A model generated the notes under the pieces. It saw nothing but the letters and a program-made list of their open reading frames with translations. It was not told the DNA's origin and searched no databases. A stretch of DNA of 64,000 nt from Phytoactinopolyspora mesophila. Lineage in GTDB: Bacteria > Actinomycetota > Actinomycetes > Jiangellales > Jiangellaceae. A program made the position numbers and the translations under genes. The DNA lies in the NCBI RefSeq assembly GCF_010122465.1, contig NZ_WLZY01000002.1, positions 199,076 to 263,075 of the forward strand. Direction: 5' to 3'. Positions 1 to 8,557 of this stretch are shown here, in pieces (position 1 is the first letter of the stretch; each line of letters begins with the position of its first letter).

Positions 1-401
1 TCGTCGACCAGCGCGTATGAGGACGGGTTGATGATCGCGTAGTCCGGTGCCAGCGTGGCGATGTCCTCGAGGATGCGGTCCATACCCTCATGGTCCTCGG
101 CGCCGGCAGGAGCGGCCGTGCTCAGTGTGTAGGTGAAACCGGCCCGTTCGAACGCGGCTTCGAGACCGATCAGCTGCTGGCCGGCCATCTCGGTGATGTC
201 CTGGGTGAACGAGACGAAGGTGACCAGCGGCCCGTCACCGTCGGCCTCCAGATCCGTATCGACCTCGTCGGAGTCTTCGTTGTCGCCGTCCTGGGCGGTG
301 GGGACTTCGTCGGCGTCGTCGTCGATCTCGGCGCCACACGCGGCGACGATGAACAGAGCGGCGGCAGCGGTGAGCGCCCCTAGCCTTCTGCGGTATCGCA
401 T
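1..401 (-). CDS. Sugar ABC transporter substrate-binding lipoprotein (partial, cut by window edge)
   Basis: The reading frame starts at an ATG at 401 and runs leftwards off the window, so only about 133 N-terminal residues are visible. It opens with an Arg-rich n-region, a hydrophobic stretch and a lipobox VAAC with Cys22, then an acidic Asp/Glu-rich linker, the usual form of a lipid-anchored extracytoplasmic binding protein. The mature part begins VTFVSFTQDITEMAGQQL, resembling type-I periplasmic sugar-binding proteins (RbsB/XylF class). It lies just downstream of an RbsC-type permease on the same strand, so it is likely the solute receptor of that importer. The substrate cannot be told from this fragment. 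Confidence 0.75.
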   Translation of the reverse strand, partial: MRYRRRLGALTAAAALFIVAACGAEIDDDADEVPTAQDGDNEDSDEVDTDLEADGDGPLVTFVSFTQDITEMAGQQLIGLEAAFERAGFTYTLSTAAPAGAEDHEGMDRILEDIATLAPDYAIINPSSYALVD

Positions 402-499
402 GATTGTCTCCTGGTGTCAGTGATCTTGGTGCGTTCGTTCAGCACGAGTGGATGTGAAACGAATTCGAGTGAAACCTGTGCGATGCCACCCAACGGCGG

Positions 500-1522
500 T
501 CAATATCGGCCCTGAAGGCGGACCCGCAACATCTGTGAGGCGACGGCCAGCACGATGAGGATGCCGAGGAAGATCTGTTGCCAGTAGAAGCCGGCGCCGG
601 CCAACAGCAACCCGTTCTCCAGCGTGCCGATGAACAGCATGCCGAGCACGGTTCCGAGAATGGTCCCGATCCCGCCGAACAGCAAGGTGCCGCCGAGCAC
701 CACGCCGGCGATGACGTGCAGCTCGTTCATCTCACCCATGTTCGGGTTGGCCGCGTTCATGCGGCCCATGAGCACCAGAGCGGCGATGCCCACCATGGCT
801 CCCTGGAAGGCGAACACGGCGATCTTCCAGCGATCGACCCGGATTCCGGCCCGTCGCGCCGCTTCCTCGTTGGAGCCGATGGCGATGGTGTAGCGGCCGA
901 ACCGGGTGTATTTGAACAGCAGCCAGCCGAGCAGCGCACAGACGGCGGCGATGGCCACCGGGACCGGAACCGGGCCCCAGGATCCGCGTCCCATGATGAG
1001 GATCTCCTCGGGGAAGCCGCGGTACTGCCCGCCGTACATGAACTCCTGTACGGCGCCTCTGTAGGCGATCAGGCCGCCGAGCGTGGCCAGTAGGGCCGGC
1101 ACCTTGAGCTTGGTGACGACGACGCCGTTGAGGACCCCGAGCGCAGAGCCCATCAACATGGCGAACGGCAGTGCCAGCATGACCGGCATCCCGTGCAACA
1201 TGATCAGCTCGGCCGTTACGCACATGACCAGCGCCATCATCGAGCCGATGGACAGGTCGATGTTCTTGGACGTGATAACGAAGGTCTGCCCCACTCCGAG
1301 GATCACGAAGATCGCCGCGGTGCGGAGGATGTTCGTCAGGTTGTTGCCGGTGAGAAACGCGTCGCTGAAGAACGACAGCCCGATGACGAGCACAATGGTG
1401 GGCAAGATCAGCAGGTTTGCTTCCCGGAAGAAACGTCCGACCAGGCTGCTCGCCGAGCTCATTCGAGACTTGCCAGGCGGGGCATTGGTGCTGGGTGAGC
1501 GTTGTACCTCAGTTGTCGACAC
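500..1522 (-). CDS. Sugar ABC transporter permease, RbsC/XylH type
   Basis: Inner-membrane permease of the BPD_transp_2 family, about 340 residues with around ten hydrophobic segments. Family signatures are clear: a GQTFVITSKNIDLSIGSMMA block near residue 90 and AGVVLGGTLLFGGIGTILGT near residue 290. The start is set at the GTG at 1522 because AGGAGG lies five bases upstream; an in-frame GTG at 1537 lacks such a site. It sits between the DeoR-type regulator and the binding lipoprotein on the same strand. No ATP-binding subunit is seen in the window; it may lie beyond the left edge. Sugar import is family knowledge, the substrate unknown. Confidence 0.85.
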   Translation of the reverse strand: MSTTEVQRSPSTNAPPGKSRMSSASSLVGRFFREANLLILPTIVLVIGLSFFSDAFLTGNNLTNILRTAAIFVILGVGQTFVITSKNIDLSIGSMMALVMCVTAELIMLHGMPVMLALPFAMLMGSALGVLNGVVVTKLKVPALLATLGGLIAYRGAVQEFMYGGQYRGFPEEILIMGRGSWGPVPVPVAIAAVCALLGWLLFKYTRFGRYTIAIGSNEEAARRAGIRVDRWKIAVFAFQGAMVGIAALVLMGRMNAANPNMGEMNELHVIAGVVLGGTLLFGGIGTILGTVLGMLFIGTLENGLLLAGAGFYWQQIFLGILIVLAVASQMLRVRLQGRY

Positions 1523-1659
1523 TGCGCCTCCTGTCACGGATGTCGGGCTCGCGCCCGTGCGATCTCACCCGCACCGCTCACTCTGACGCGCGTGGCGCGG
1601 GTGGATGTTACCGCTCACATTCACGAGCGTGGTTGTTCGGTTGGTGGTCTGCTGATGGT

Positions 1660-2421
1660 TTATGCGAGGACGATCTCTACGCCGTGTTCGGCCACCTTGC
1701 AGAGCGTCGGATCGCGGGGGTCGGCTGTGGTTACGAGGGTGTCGATGGCATTGAAGTCGGCGAGTGAAGAGAAGGCCACAACGCCGAGTTTGGAGGCGTC
1801 GGCCACGGCGATGACGTGGCGGACGCTGGAGATCATCGCTTGCTTGACGGCGATCTCGTCGATGTTGAAATCGGTCAGGCCCCGGTCGGCGTCGATGCCA
1901 CCGCTGCCGATGATGGCTTTGTCGACGAAATGCCGCTCGAAGGTGCGCTCGGTGTCGCGTCCGGTGAGCATCAGCTCGCCGGGCCGGAGCACTCCGCCGG
2001 TGACGATCACCTTGACTGTCGGGCTCTCGACGAGTTCGAGGGCAACGTGGATGTCCGGCGTGAGCACGGTGAGGCCGGGGGTGCTGGTCAGGTGCCGCGC
2101 CGCCTCGATGGCCGTGGTTCCGTAGTCGATGGCGAGTGTCTCGCCTGGTGAGATGAGCCGTGCCGCGGCGGCGCCGATCCGGCGCTTCTCAGCGCTGTTC
2201 CGGGCTTTGCGCTGGGCGTATGGCGGGACGAGATTTCGCTGCCGGTCCCACACGGCGCCGCCACGATAGCGGCGCAGCATGCCCTGGTCTTCAAGGTCGG
2301 CGAGGTCCCGGCGGATGGTCATTTCCGATACCTCGAAGAGAGACACGAGCTCGGGCACCGATACCGATCCCGCGCGTTCGAGTTGCTCGATGATGCGGGC
2401 TCGGCGGTTCGTCAGCGACAT
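1660..2421 (-). CDS. DeoR/GlpR family transcriptional regulator
   Basis: About 253 residues. The N-terminal winged HTH (residues about 5-55) contains VSVPELVSLFEVSEMTIRRD, the classical DeoR recognition block. The C-terminal DeoRC sensor domain has IDYGTTAIEAARHL and the IIGSGGIDADRGLTDFN loop that binds a phosphorylated sugar in this family. The start is the ATG at 2421, preceded by GGAGGGAGG; a longer frame to 2466 has no better site. It is the first gene of a unit with the RbsC-like permease and the binding protein, so it probably represses the sugar transporter and itself. Confidence 0.88.
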   Translation of the reverse strand: MSLTNRRARIIEQLERAGSVSVPELVSLFEVSEMTIRRDLADLEDQGMLRRYRGGAVWDRQRNLVPPYAQRKARNSAEKRRIGAAAARLISPGETLAIDYGTTAIEAARHLTSTPGLTVLTPDIHVALELVESPTVKVIVTGGVLRPGELMLTGRDTERTFERHFVDKAIIGSGGIDADRGLTDFNIDEIAVKQAMISSVRHVIAVADASKLGVVAFSSLADFNAIDTLVTTADPRDPTLCKVAEHGVEIVLA

Positions 2422-2500
2422 CGTGCACCTCCCTCCGCGGGTCGGACCGGCCATGTGCTGGGCCATGACGGTAGGGGAGGGGCATGATCGAAGTCAATAG

Positions 2501-2541
2501 TTTCAAACAGGTGAATCTTTCGTAATGTTCGGTTTCAAACA
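2501..2541. promoter_or_regulatory. Candidate DeoR operator: two TTTCAAACA direct repeats
   Basis: TTTCAAACA occurs at 2501-2509 and again at 2533-2541, 32 bp apart (about three helical turns), immediately upstream of the DeoR-type gene. DeoR-family repressors often bind repeated TTTC-containing half sites. The second copy overlaps the stop codon of the neighbouring TetR-type gene. Function is inferred. Confidence 0.45.
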
Positions 2542-3176
2542 CTGACGTCGGCGCAGAGATGGGCGCGCAGCGTCAGATAGCTCCATTGTTCCCACTGGTC
2601 CGCGGTCCAGTGGCGGATATGAACCAGCAGTAAGAACATTTCCGTGCTCAGGACGGCGAACAGGATGTCGGCCGCGTGTTCGGCAGTGATATCCGGACGT
2701 GCGCCGGGTTTTGTGACCAGCGCCTGGGCCGCGGCGTCCTGGACCTCGTATCTCGGACGCTGGTCGGCGGGCCACATCTCGGCCACGTCCGCGTCGGTGG
2801 CCGCCGCGGTGTCGACCATCTGGACCAGGGGGGCCACTCGCTCGAGTACCTCCCGGGAGCCGTGAACGTGGATCCGTAGCTGTTCATCGGCGGTTTCGGC
2901 ATCGAGGACACTGTGAAACCACGGTCGCTCGGTGGTGGCGGTCGGCTCATGATCTCCGGCGACCGTGACGTCCACCAGTTCCTTCAGCAGGGTTCGTTTG
3001 TTGCCGAAGACGAAGTAGATGGTCTGCACGGCAACCCCGGCCCGGTCCGCGATTTCTTGCAGCGGCGTCGCGCCGTAGCCACGTTCGAGGAAGAGCTCAC
3101 GTGCGGCTTCGATGATGCGAGCCCGGGTCGCCTTGGCCTTCTCCGAGCGTTTGTTGGAGCGCTTGACGGTGGTCAT
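2535..3176 (-). CDS. TetR family transcriptional regulator
   Basis: 213 residues. The N-terminal HTH spans about residues 15-60 (ARIIEAARELFLERGYGATP, then IADRAGVAVQTIYFVFGNK), a textbook TetR DNA-binding domain; the C-terminal part is a ligand-binding helical domain of no recognised subclass. It is divergent from an ABM-DrrA-DrrB unit whose start is only about 60 bp away, with inverted repeats between them, so it most likely represses that exporter unit and itself and is relieved by the exported compound. The inducer is unknown. Confidence 0.88.
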   Translation of the reverse strand: MTTVKRSNKRSEKAKATRARIIEAARELFLERGYGATPLQEIADRAGVAVQTIYFVFGNKRTLLKELVDVTVAGDHEPTATTERPWFHSVLDAETADEQLRIHVHGSREVLERVAPLVQMVDTAAATDADVAEMWPADQRPRYEVQDAAAQALVTKPGARPDITAEHAADILFAVLSTEMFLLLVHIRHWTADQWEQWSYLTLRAHLCADVSV

Positions 3177-3189
3177 TGCCTTAGTGTAT

Positions 3190-3221
3190 CTCTAGAGCCC
3201 AACACTAGAGTACAACTCTAG
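3190..3221. promoter_or_regulatory. TetR operator between divergent genes
   Basis: CTAGAGT-ACA-ACTCTAG (3205-3221) is a perfect 7-3-7 inverted repeat, and the palindrome CTCTAGAG (3190-3197) repeats the same core just upstream. The block lies in the 60-bp gap between the TetR gene and the divergent ABM/ABC exporter operon, where both promoters must be. Confidence 0.65.
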
Positions 3222-3236
3222 AGAAAGGATCTAGTG

Positions 3237-3527
3237 ATGGCTGTTGTCAGAACCACGCGATTCCAGGTCGATCCAGAGGTGGTCGATGAGTTCCTCCGGC
3301 GACGAGCGGTGATGATCGATACTCTTCGGCAGGCCTTCCCAGGTCTCGTCCAGGCACGTCTGGCCAGGGTCGACGAACGCACCTGGGTCGACACCTGGCT
3401 GTGGGAATCCGCCGAGCACGTTCAGGCTGCCTTGGGTGGCGCGGCCACGATCCCCGCGGTGCCTGCGGCCTTCGAGCTGGTCTCGGACGCCGAGGCCGAA
3501 CAGGCCGAGGTGGTGGACGCGCGATGA
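3237..3527 (+). CDS. Small ABM-like (ferredoxin-fold) protein
   Basis: 96 residues. The sequence has the pattern of dimeric alpha/beta-barrel ABM-like proteins: a first strand, an amphipathic helix, then [20 protein letters not shown] and a W-E-S-A-E-H turn like the WESTE turn of monooxygenase-fold proteins. The start is the ATG at 3237, with AAAGGA upstream. It overlaps the next gene by ATGA, so it is translationally coupled to a DrrA-type ATPase and divergent from TetR. A role in modifying or sensing the exported compound is inference; no catalytic residue can be assigned. Confidence 0.6.
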   Translation: MAVVRTTRFQVDPEVVDEFLRRRAVMIDTLRQAFPGLVQARLARVDERTWVDTWLWESAEHVQAALGGAATIPAVPAAFELVSDAEAEQAEVVDAR

Positions 3528-4489
3528 GTCCGGCGGTGGAGGCCAGCGGCCTCACCAGAGCGTTCGGCGCAACACGGGCGGTGGATGGCGTGGACTTGAC
3601 GGTGCCGGCGGGGACGGTTTACGGGTTCCTCGGCCCGAACGGCGCCGGAAAGACCACCACCATCCGGATGCTGGCTACTCTTCTGCGCCCCGACGGAGGC
3701 CAGGCGCGAGTGTTCGGCCACGACGTGGTCCGGGAGGCAGAAGCGGTGAGGTCGCGGGTCAGCCTCACCGGCCAGTTCGCCTCCGTCGATGACGACCTGA
3801 CCGGCGCGGAGAACCTCACCATCCTGGCCCGCCTGCTCGGCTTCCCCCGGCCGGCTGCCCGCGCGCGATCGAGCGAGTTGCTCCTCGCGTTCGGTTTGGA
3901 GGACGCGGCCGGCCGGGTCGTCAAGACATACTCCGGCGGCATGCGACGACGGCTCGACATCGCAGCCAGCCTGGTGGTCCGTCCTGATCTGCTGTTTCTC
4001 GACGAGCCCACCACCGGGCTCGACCCGCGCAGCCGAAATCAGGTGTGGGACGTGGTGCGCGAGCTTGTCAGCCACGGCACCACGGTGCTGTTGACCACTC
4101 AGTATCTCGACGAAGCCGACCGGCTGGCCGACCGGATCGCCGTCATCGACCACGGACGCGTCATCGCCGACGGAACACCGGGTGAACTCAAAGCCTCGGC
4201 CGGCTCGGGCAGGCTGAGTGTGCGGCTGCTCGATCCGGACCGGCGCCTCGAGGCGCAACAGCTGCTGACCACAGCTCTCAACAGCCCGGTTCGAGCCGAA
4301 GCCGACGAGTCGGCGCTCGTCGGGCGCGTGGAGGATCCGGGCCGGGTGTCCCACGCCCTGGCCGAACTGCTCAGGGCGGAAATCGAGGTCACCACGTTCG
4401 CGCTTGCCGAGCCGAGCCTCGACGAGGTGTTCCTGGCACTGACCGGGCACCGCGCGGAGACGGACTCTGACACCAAGGAGGCCGCGTGA
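3524..4489 (+). CDS. DrrA-like ABC exporter ATP-binding protein
   Basis: 321 residues. Walker A is GPNGAGKTT near residue 38, the signature [14 protein letters not shown] near 140, Walker [17 protein letters not shown] near 160, and the C-terminal extension ends with [20 protein letters not shown], a hallmark of the DrrA/daunorubicin-resistance class. The start ATG overlaps the upstream stop by four bases and the frame overlaps the permease by GTGA. It energises export by the ABC-2 permease encoded next. The substrate is unknown. Confidence 0.92.
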   Translation: MSPAVEASGLTRAFGATRAVDGVDLTVPAGTVYGFLGPNGAGKTTTIRMLATLLRPDGGQARVFGHDVVREAEAVRSRVSLTGQFASVDDDLTGAENLTILARLLGFPRPAARARSSELLLAFGLEDAAGRVVKTYSGGMRRRLDIAASLVVRPDLLFLDEPTTGLDPRSRNQVWDVVRELVSHGTTVLLTTQYLDEADRLADRIAVIDHGRVIADGTPGELKASAGSGRLSVRLLDPDRRLEAQQLLTTALNSPVRAEADESALVGRVEDPGRVSHALAELLRAEIEVTTFALAEPSLDEVFLALTGHRAETDSDTKEAA

Positions 4490-5331
4490 GCAGCCCACCA
4501 CTCACCACCGATCACCCCGGACTGGCAAGCGGGTCCATTTCAGCGGCGATCTCGGCACCCGCCCGCCCGCGACGTCCCGGTGCGCTCGCGGTGTCATTGG
4601 TCTTCGCCGATCGAGCCCTGCTCAAGATCAAACACGTGCCAGAGCAAATGGCGGACGCGATCATGATTCCGATCATGTTCACGGTGATGTTCACCTACCT
4701 GTTCGGCGGCGCGCTGGCCGGCTCGCCGAGCGACTACGTTCAGTTCCTGCTCCCCGGCACCATGGTCTTCGCCGTGCTGCTCATCACCGTCTATGCCGGT
4801 GTCAATATCAACACCGACATCTCCAAGGGTGTGCTCGACCGGTTCCGTTCGATGCCGATCTGGCGCCCGGGCCTGATCGTCGGGGGACTGGTCAGCGACG
4901 CCGCGCGCAACGTGCTGGCCGCGACTCTGGTGATCGGTCTCGGCCTCGTGATCGGCTTCCGGCCCGACGGCGGGCCGGCCGGGGTGGCCGCGGCGGTCGG
5001 CGTACTGCTGGTCTTCGCCTTCGGGCTGTCCTGGGTCTGGGCCACCCTCGGGCTGCTGCTGCGCACGCCTGCCTCGGTGACGATGATCAGCTTCCTGGTC
5101 CAGTTCCCGTTGACCTTCGCCAGCAACGTGTTCGTCGACCCCGCGACGATGCCCGGCTGGCTACGCGCGTTCGTCGAGGTCAACCCGGTCAGCCTGCTGG
5201 TTGATACGGTCCGTGGCCTGATGCACGGAACGGCCACCACCGCTCAGGTCGGTGGTGTCTTGTTGGTCTCGCTGGCCGTCGTGGCTGTCTTCGGACCGCT
5301 CACCATGCGGCTCTACCGGAACAGGACGTGA
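4486..5331 (+). CDS. DrrB-like ABC-2 type exporter permease
   Basis: 281 residues, GTG start overlapping the DrrA-like stop. After a cytoplasmic N-terminal segment of about 55 residues come six predicted membrane spans. The ABC-2 signature region [20 protein letters not shown] near residue 110 and [17 protein letters not shown] near 240 are typical of DrrB. It forms the membrane part of a TetR-controlled exporter with the preceding ATPase. A terminator-like inverted repeat follows. Confidence 0.9.
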   Translation: MSSPPLTTDHPGLASGSISAAISAPARPRRPGALAVSLVFADRALLKIKHVPEQMADAIMIPIMFTVMFTYLFGGALAGSPSDYVQFLLPGTMVFAVLLITVYAGVNINTDISKGVLDRFRSMPIWRPGLIVGGLVSDAARNVLAATLVIGLGLVIGFRPDGGPAGVAAAVGVLLVFAFGLSWVWATLGLLLRTPASVTMISFLVQFPLTFASNVFVDPATMPGWLRAFVEVNPVSLLVDTVRGLMHGTATTAQVGGVLLVSLAVVAVFGPLTMRLYRNRT

Positions 5332-5340
5332 CCCCCTCGC

Positions 5341-5399
5341 CCGGGTACGCGTCGCGCGAGCATCCTGAGTGAGGAGTGCTTCAGGACGTTGTACCCGGG
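5341..5399. terminator. Nested inverted repeat at convergent gene ends
   Basis: CCGGGTAC (5341-5348) is inverted as GTACCCGG (5391-5398), with an inner CCTGA/TCAGG pair at 5364-5368 and 5381-5385. It sits where the DrrB-like gene and the M20 gene converge and overlaps the last codons of the latter, so it could terminate transcription both ways. Confidence 0.45.
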
Positions 5400-6577
5400 C
5401 GGAGCCGGTCCAGGGCCACGGCCGCGTACATAGCCACCCCGTTGGCCAGTGCCGCCTCGTCGAACACCACCAGGTTGGAGTGGTTCGGGGCGACCCGTTC
5501 GGGATCGACGTCTGGTGGGCAGGCGCCCAGGAACGCCATCGCGCCCGGATACCGTGCCAGCACATAGGAGAAATCCTCGGCACCCATCAAGGGGTTCTCG
5601 ATGCGTGCGACGTTCGCCTCGCCGAGCAGATCTTGCGCTGTTGCCTCCACGGAATCGGCGAAGGCGGGGTCGTTGACCGTCACCGGGTAGCCGGGAGTGA
5701 TCTCGACCTCGGCCGTGAGCTCGTGAGCTGCCGCGATTCCGTTGGCAACCGTGCGTAGGCGCTCATGGACATCGGCCCTGGTCTCTTCGGACAACGCCCG
5801 GATGGTCCCGTGGAGTTCAGCGCTGGCCGGGATGACATTACTCGTGGTACCTGCCGTGATCTGACCCACGGTCAGCACGGCAGGATCGAACGTATCGGTC
5901 CGGCGACTCAGCACTACCTGCAACGACGTGACGATTTCACAGGCCGCGGGGATGGGGTCGTTGGCTTTGTGCGGGGCCGAGGCGTGCCCGCCGCGGCCGG
6001 TGAGCACCACCCTGAAGTCGTCCGCCGAGGCGAGGGTTGGTCCCGGGCGCACGTGGATGGTCCCGGAGGCGAAGGTGCTGATGATGTGCAGCGCGAAGGC
6101 GCCGGCGACGTCCGGGTCGTCGAGCAGTCCCTCGTCCAGTGCGTGCCGGGCACCGTGGTGGCCCTCCTCGCCCGGCTGGAAGAACAACAGGACACGCCCG
6201 GCGATCTCGTCGCGTCGGCCGGCCAGCAGCCGAGCCGCACCCGCGAGCATCGCGACGTGGGTGTCATGTCCGCAGGCATGCATGGTTCCGGGGATCTGAG
6301 AGGCGAACGGCAGGCCGGTGTCTTCCTGGAGGGGAAGTGCGTCCATGTCACCCCGCAGGATCAGCGTGGGTCCGTCATGGGCGCCGTCCAACTCGGCGAC
6401 CACTGCCGATGTGGACTCCGACAATCGAAGCTTCAGACCAAGATCCGCGATCTCGTCGAGTACCGCCTGCTTGGTGATGGGGAGGTCCAGGCCGAGCTCT
6501 GGATGCTGGTGGAGTCTACGGCGGAAGGCAATGGTGCGGTCGGCAAGAGTGTGAGCCGCGTCGAGGATAGACGTCAT
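5381..6577 (-). CDS. M20 family amidohydrolase (IAA-amino acid/hippurate hydrolase type)
   Basis: 398 residues, full length for the M20D group. Metal-binding motifs are visible: GDMDALPLQE near residue 76, HACGHDTH (100-107) and PGEEGHHGA (135-143), followed by a dimerisation domain (about 180-290) and a C-terminal GAEDFSYVLARYPGA metal-site block. Such enzymes cleave N-acyl amino acids in the cytoplasm. It is convergent with the DrrAB unit and lies downstream of a secreted peptidase on the same strand with a 47-bp gap, so a joint role in peptide or amide breakdown is possible but not shown. Confidence 0.88.
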   Translation of the reverse strand: MTSILDAAHTLADRTIAFRRRLHQHPELGLDLPITKQAVLDEIADLGLKLRLSESTSAVVAELDGAHDGPTLILRGDMDALPLQEDTGLPFASQIPGTMHACGHDTHVAMLAGAARLLAGRRDEIAGRVLLFFQPGEEGHHGARHALDEGLLDDPDVAGAFALHIISTFASGTIHVRPGPTLASADDFRVVLTGRGGHASAPHKANDPIPAACEIVTSLQVVLSRRTDTFDPAVLTVGQITAGTTSNVIPASAELHGTIRALSEETRADVHERLRTVANGIAAAHELTAEVEITPGYPVTVNDPAFADSVEATAQDLLGEANVARIENPLMGAEDFSYVLARYPGAMAFLGACPPDVDPERVAPNHSNLVVFDEAALANGVAMYAAVALDRLRPGTTS

Positions 6578-6624
6578 CCCCGCAGTATGCCGAAGAGTTC
6601 ATACCAAGGGGCGTTGCCGTGCGG

Positions 6625-8394
6625 TCATTGCCCGGTGGCGGGCGGCGAGTCGTGAGCCGGGCCGTGCCAGCCGTCCCGTGATGAGAGCCAGCCGTCGTCG
6701 GGGCCATGCCAGCCGTCGTCGTAGGTGGATTTCATGCCGAACGGCTGGACGTCCTGATGGCAGGTGGCCCCGTGATCGGGCACGGTGAGATCGACGAGAT
6801 AACGGGCGAGCACGCCGTCGGCACAGCTGCTCTTACCCAGCGTGGTGTGTCCCCAGCCCTCGACGGTCAGCACCCGGGAGTTGCGGAAATGGTCGGCGTA
6901 CGGCTGGGTGCCGGCGTAAGGCGTCGCGGGATCGAACCGGGTGCCGATCACCAGCACCGGCGCCTCGACCTGTTGATCCCACGGTCCGAGGTAGGCGTCG
7001 TCGTCGGTCACCCGCAGGTATTCACATGCCAGGGCGAGCCAGGCCCGGTAGCGGCCGAAGTGGGGGGCTTCCTCATCGGCGGCGTCGGCTCGCTCGGCGA
7101 AGCCGCGCGGATCGCCGGTGGTGCCGGTGTCGACGCAGCCAGAGGCGAGGGTGCCGCCTACTGACGGGTAGTCCTCGCCGCGCCGCTGCCGCTGCGGTGC
7201 GCCGTGCGTCGACTGTTCGACCAGCGAAGCGGCCTCGCCGGTCAGCTCGGTGTCGCCTGCGGCCAGCTGAGCGATGAGATCGGCCAGCTGCGACCACGAG
7301 CCGGGGTGGTAAAGACTGGTATAGGTCTGGGCCACGACAGCCGGATAAGTGAATTCGACGGGGCCGACGCCGGGCAGTTCCATGTCGATCGGCGTGGACT
7401 TGAGCCGTGTGAATGTGTCCTCGACGACGGTCTCCGGATCGCCGAGACCCGCTAGGGCGCAGTTCTGCGAGCCGGCTTCGGTGCACAGCCGGAGGAATTC
7501 CGCGAACGCCTCGGCCGCCCCCGCGCCCTGCCCCATCCGCTCAGGGGTGGATCTGTCTTCAGCGCCGGGGCGTCCGGCATAGTCCTCGGGAACGATGGTG
7601 CCGTCGACCGCAAGTGCCCGGACGCGTTCGGGGAAAAGCCGGGCGTATGTCGCGCCGAGATACGACCCGTAGGAATAGCCCACATACGTGAGCTGGTCTT
7701 CGCCGAGAGCCTGGCGCAGCAGGTCCATGTCGCGGGCGACGTTGGCGGTCGACGAGTGCTCGAACCGCTCGCGGGATGTCATCCGGCACAGCGTGGCCAT
7801 CCGGATCGTGTCGCGGACATAGGTCCGCTCGTCGGCGTCGTTGGCGGGGAAGTGCAGCTGGGTTGCCAGAGCCGCGGCTTCGTCGTCCTGGGTTGGATAA
7901 CACGTTGCCGGGTCCGAGCGGCCCACGGCTCGGGGATCGAAGCCGAGGATGTCGAAGTGCGCACGCACGTCCTCGGTGTAGACGTTGCGCCCAACCTGGT
8001 GAACGAAATCGACGCCGGAGTCTCCCGGACCACCCGGGTTGGTGAACAGGGTGCCGATCCGAGTCTTGGCGCCTGTGGCAGGCAGCTTGGTGAGGTGGAT
8101 GGTGGTGGTTGATCCGTGCGGATCGTTGTAGTCCGTAGGGACCTCGGCGGTGGCGCACAGGAAGCCGGCGAGCTCGCCCGAATCGGTCTCGTCCTCATCG
8201 TCGTCGCAGGTGTCCCAATCCAGCTCGGGTACCGGCGCGTCGACCTGCGTGGTGGTAGCGACCGGGCTGAACGACGGTGGCGGTGCAATGCCGGGGACCG
8301 GCGCGGCGAAGGAAGCCGGGGTCGCGGAAGCGACGGCGAGGCCGGTGACAGCGGTACACGCGAGAATACGCGCGCCGAGACGGCTGGCGGGCAT
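6625..8394 (-). CDS. Secreted alpha/beta hydrolase, tripeptidyl aminopeptidase-like (S33)
   Basis: 589 residues. A Sec-type signal peptide covers about residues 1-31. The alpha/beta-hydrolase core has the oxyanion block TNPGGPGDSGVDFV, the nucleophile elbow YVGYSYGSYLG, and a C-terminal TAP-like domain with the acid and base in GTRFDPATPYAGTQPY and VEGWGHTTLGK. This layout matches Streptomyces Tap/Slp mycelial proteases. The start at 8394 has GAGGAG upstream. The last 30 or so residues are unusual, with DGWHGPDDGW and DGWHGPAHD repeated, giving an aromatic, polar tail outside the catalytic fold. Confidence 0.88.
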   Translation of the reverse strand: MPASRLGARILACTAVTGLAVASATPASFAAPVPGIAPPPSFSPVATTTQVDAPVPELDWDTCDDDEDETDSGELAGFLCATAEVPTDYNDPHGSTTTIHLTKLPATGAKTRIGTLFTNPGGPGDSGVDFVHQVGRNVYTEDVRAHFDILGFDPRAVGRSDPATCYPTQDDEAAALATQLHFPANDADERTYVRDTIRMATLCRMTSRERFEHSSTANVARDMDLLRQALGEDQLTYVGYSYGSYLGATYARLFPERVRALAVDGTIVPEDYAGRPGAEDRSTPERMGQGAGAAEAFAEFLRLCTEAGSQNCALAGLGDPETVVEDTFTRLKSTPIDMELPGVGPVEFTYPAVVAQTYTSLYHPGSWSQLADLIAQLAAGDTELTGEAASLVEQSTHGAPQRQRRGEDYPSVGGTLASGCVDTGTTGDPRGFAERADAADEEAPHFGRYRAWLALACEYLRVTDDDAYLGPWDQQVEAPVLVIGTRFDPATPYAGTQPYADHFRNSRVLTVEGWGHTTLGKSSCADGVLARYLVDLTVPDHGATCHQDVQPFGMKSTYDDGWHGPDDGWLSSRDGWHGPAHDSPPATGQ

Positions 8395-8505
8395 CGGTGC
8401 TCCTCATGGCCGGTACATCCCAGAGACATGATGACACTATCGACGCGAACCCGCGCGGGGATCATCCACAGAGACCATCATGGCGTCAGTCTTTGTGATG
8501 ACAAC

Positions 8506-8529
8506 GATCACGGACACGGGCTCGTGATC
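8506..8529. repeat. Small inverted repeat in divergent intergenic region
   Basis: GATCACG (8506-8512) and CGTGATC (8523-8529) form a 7-bp arm hairpin between the divergent peptidase and methyltransferase genes. It may be an operator; no regulator is adjacent. Confidence 0.35.
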
Positions 8530-8557
8530 GGCGCGGGTCCTTGATAAATTGCGGCCG

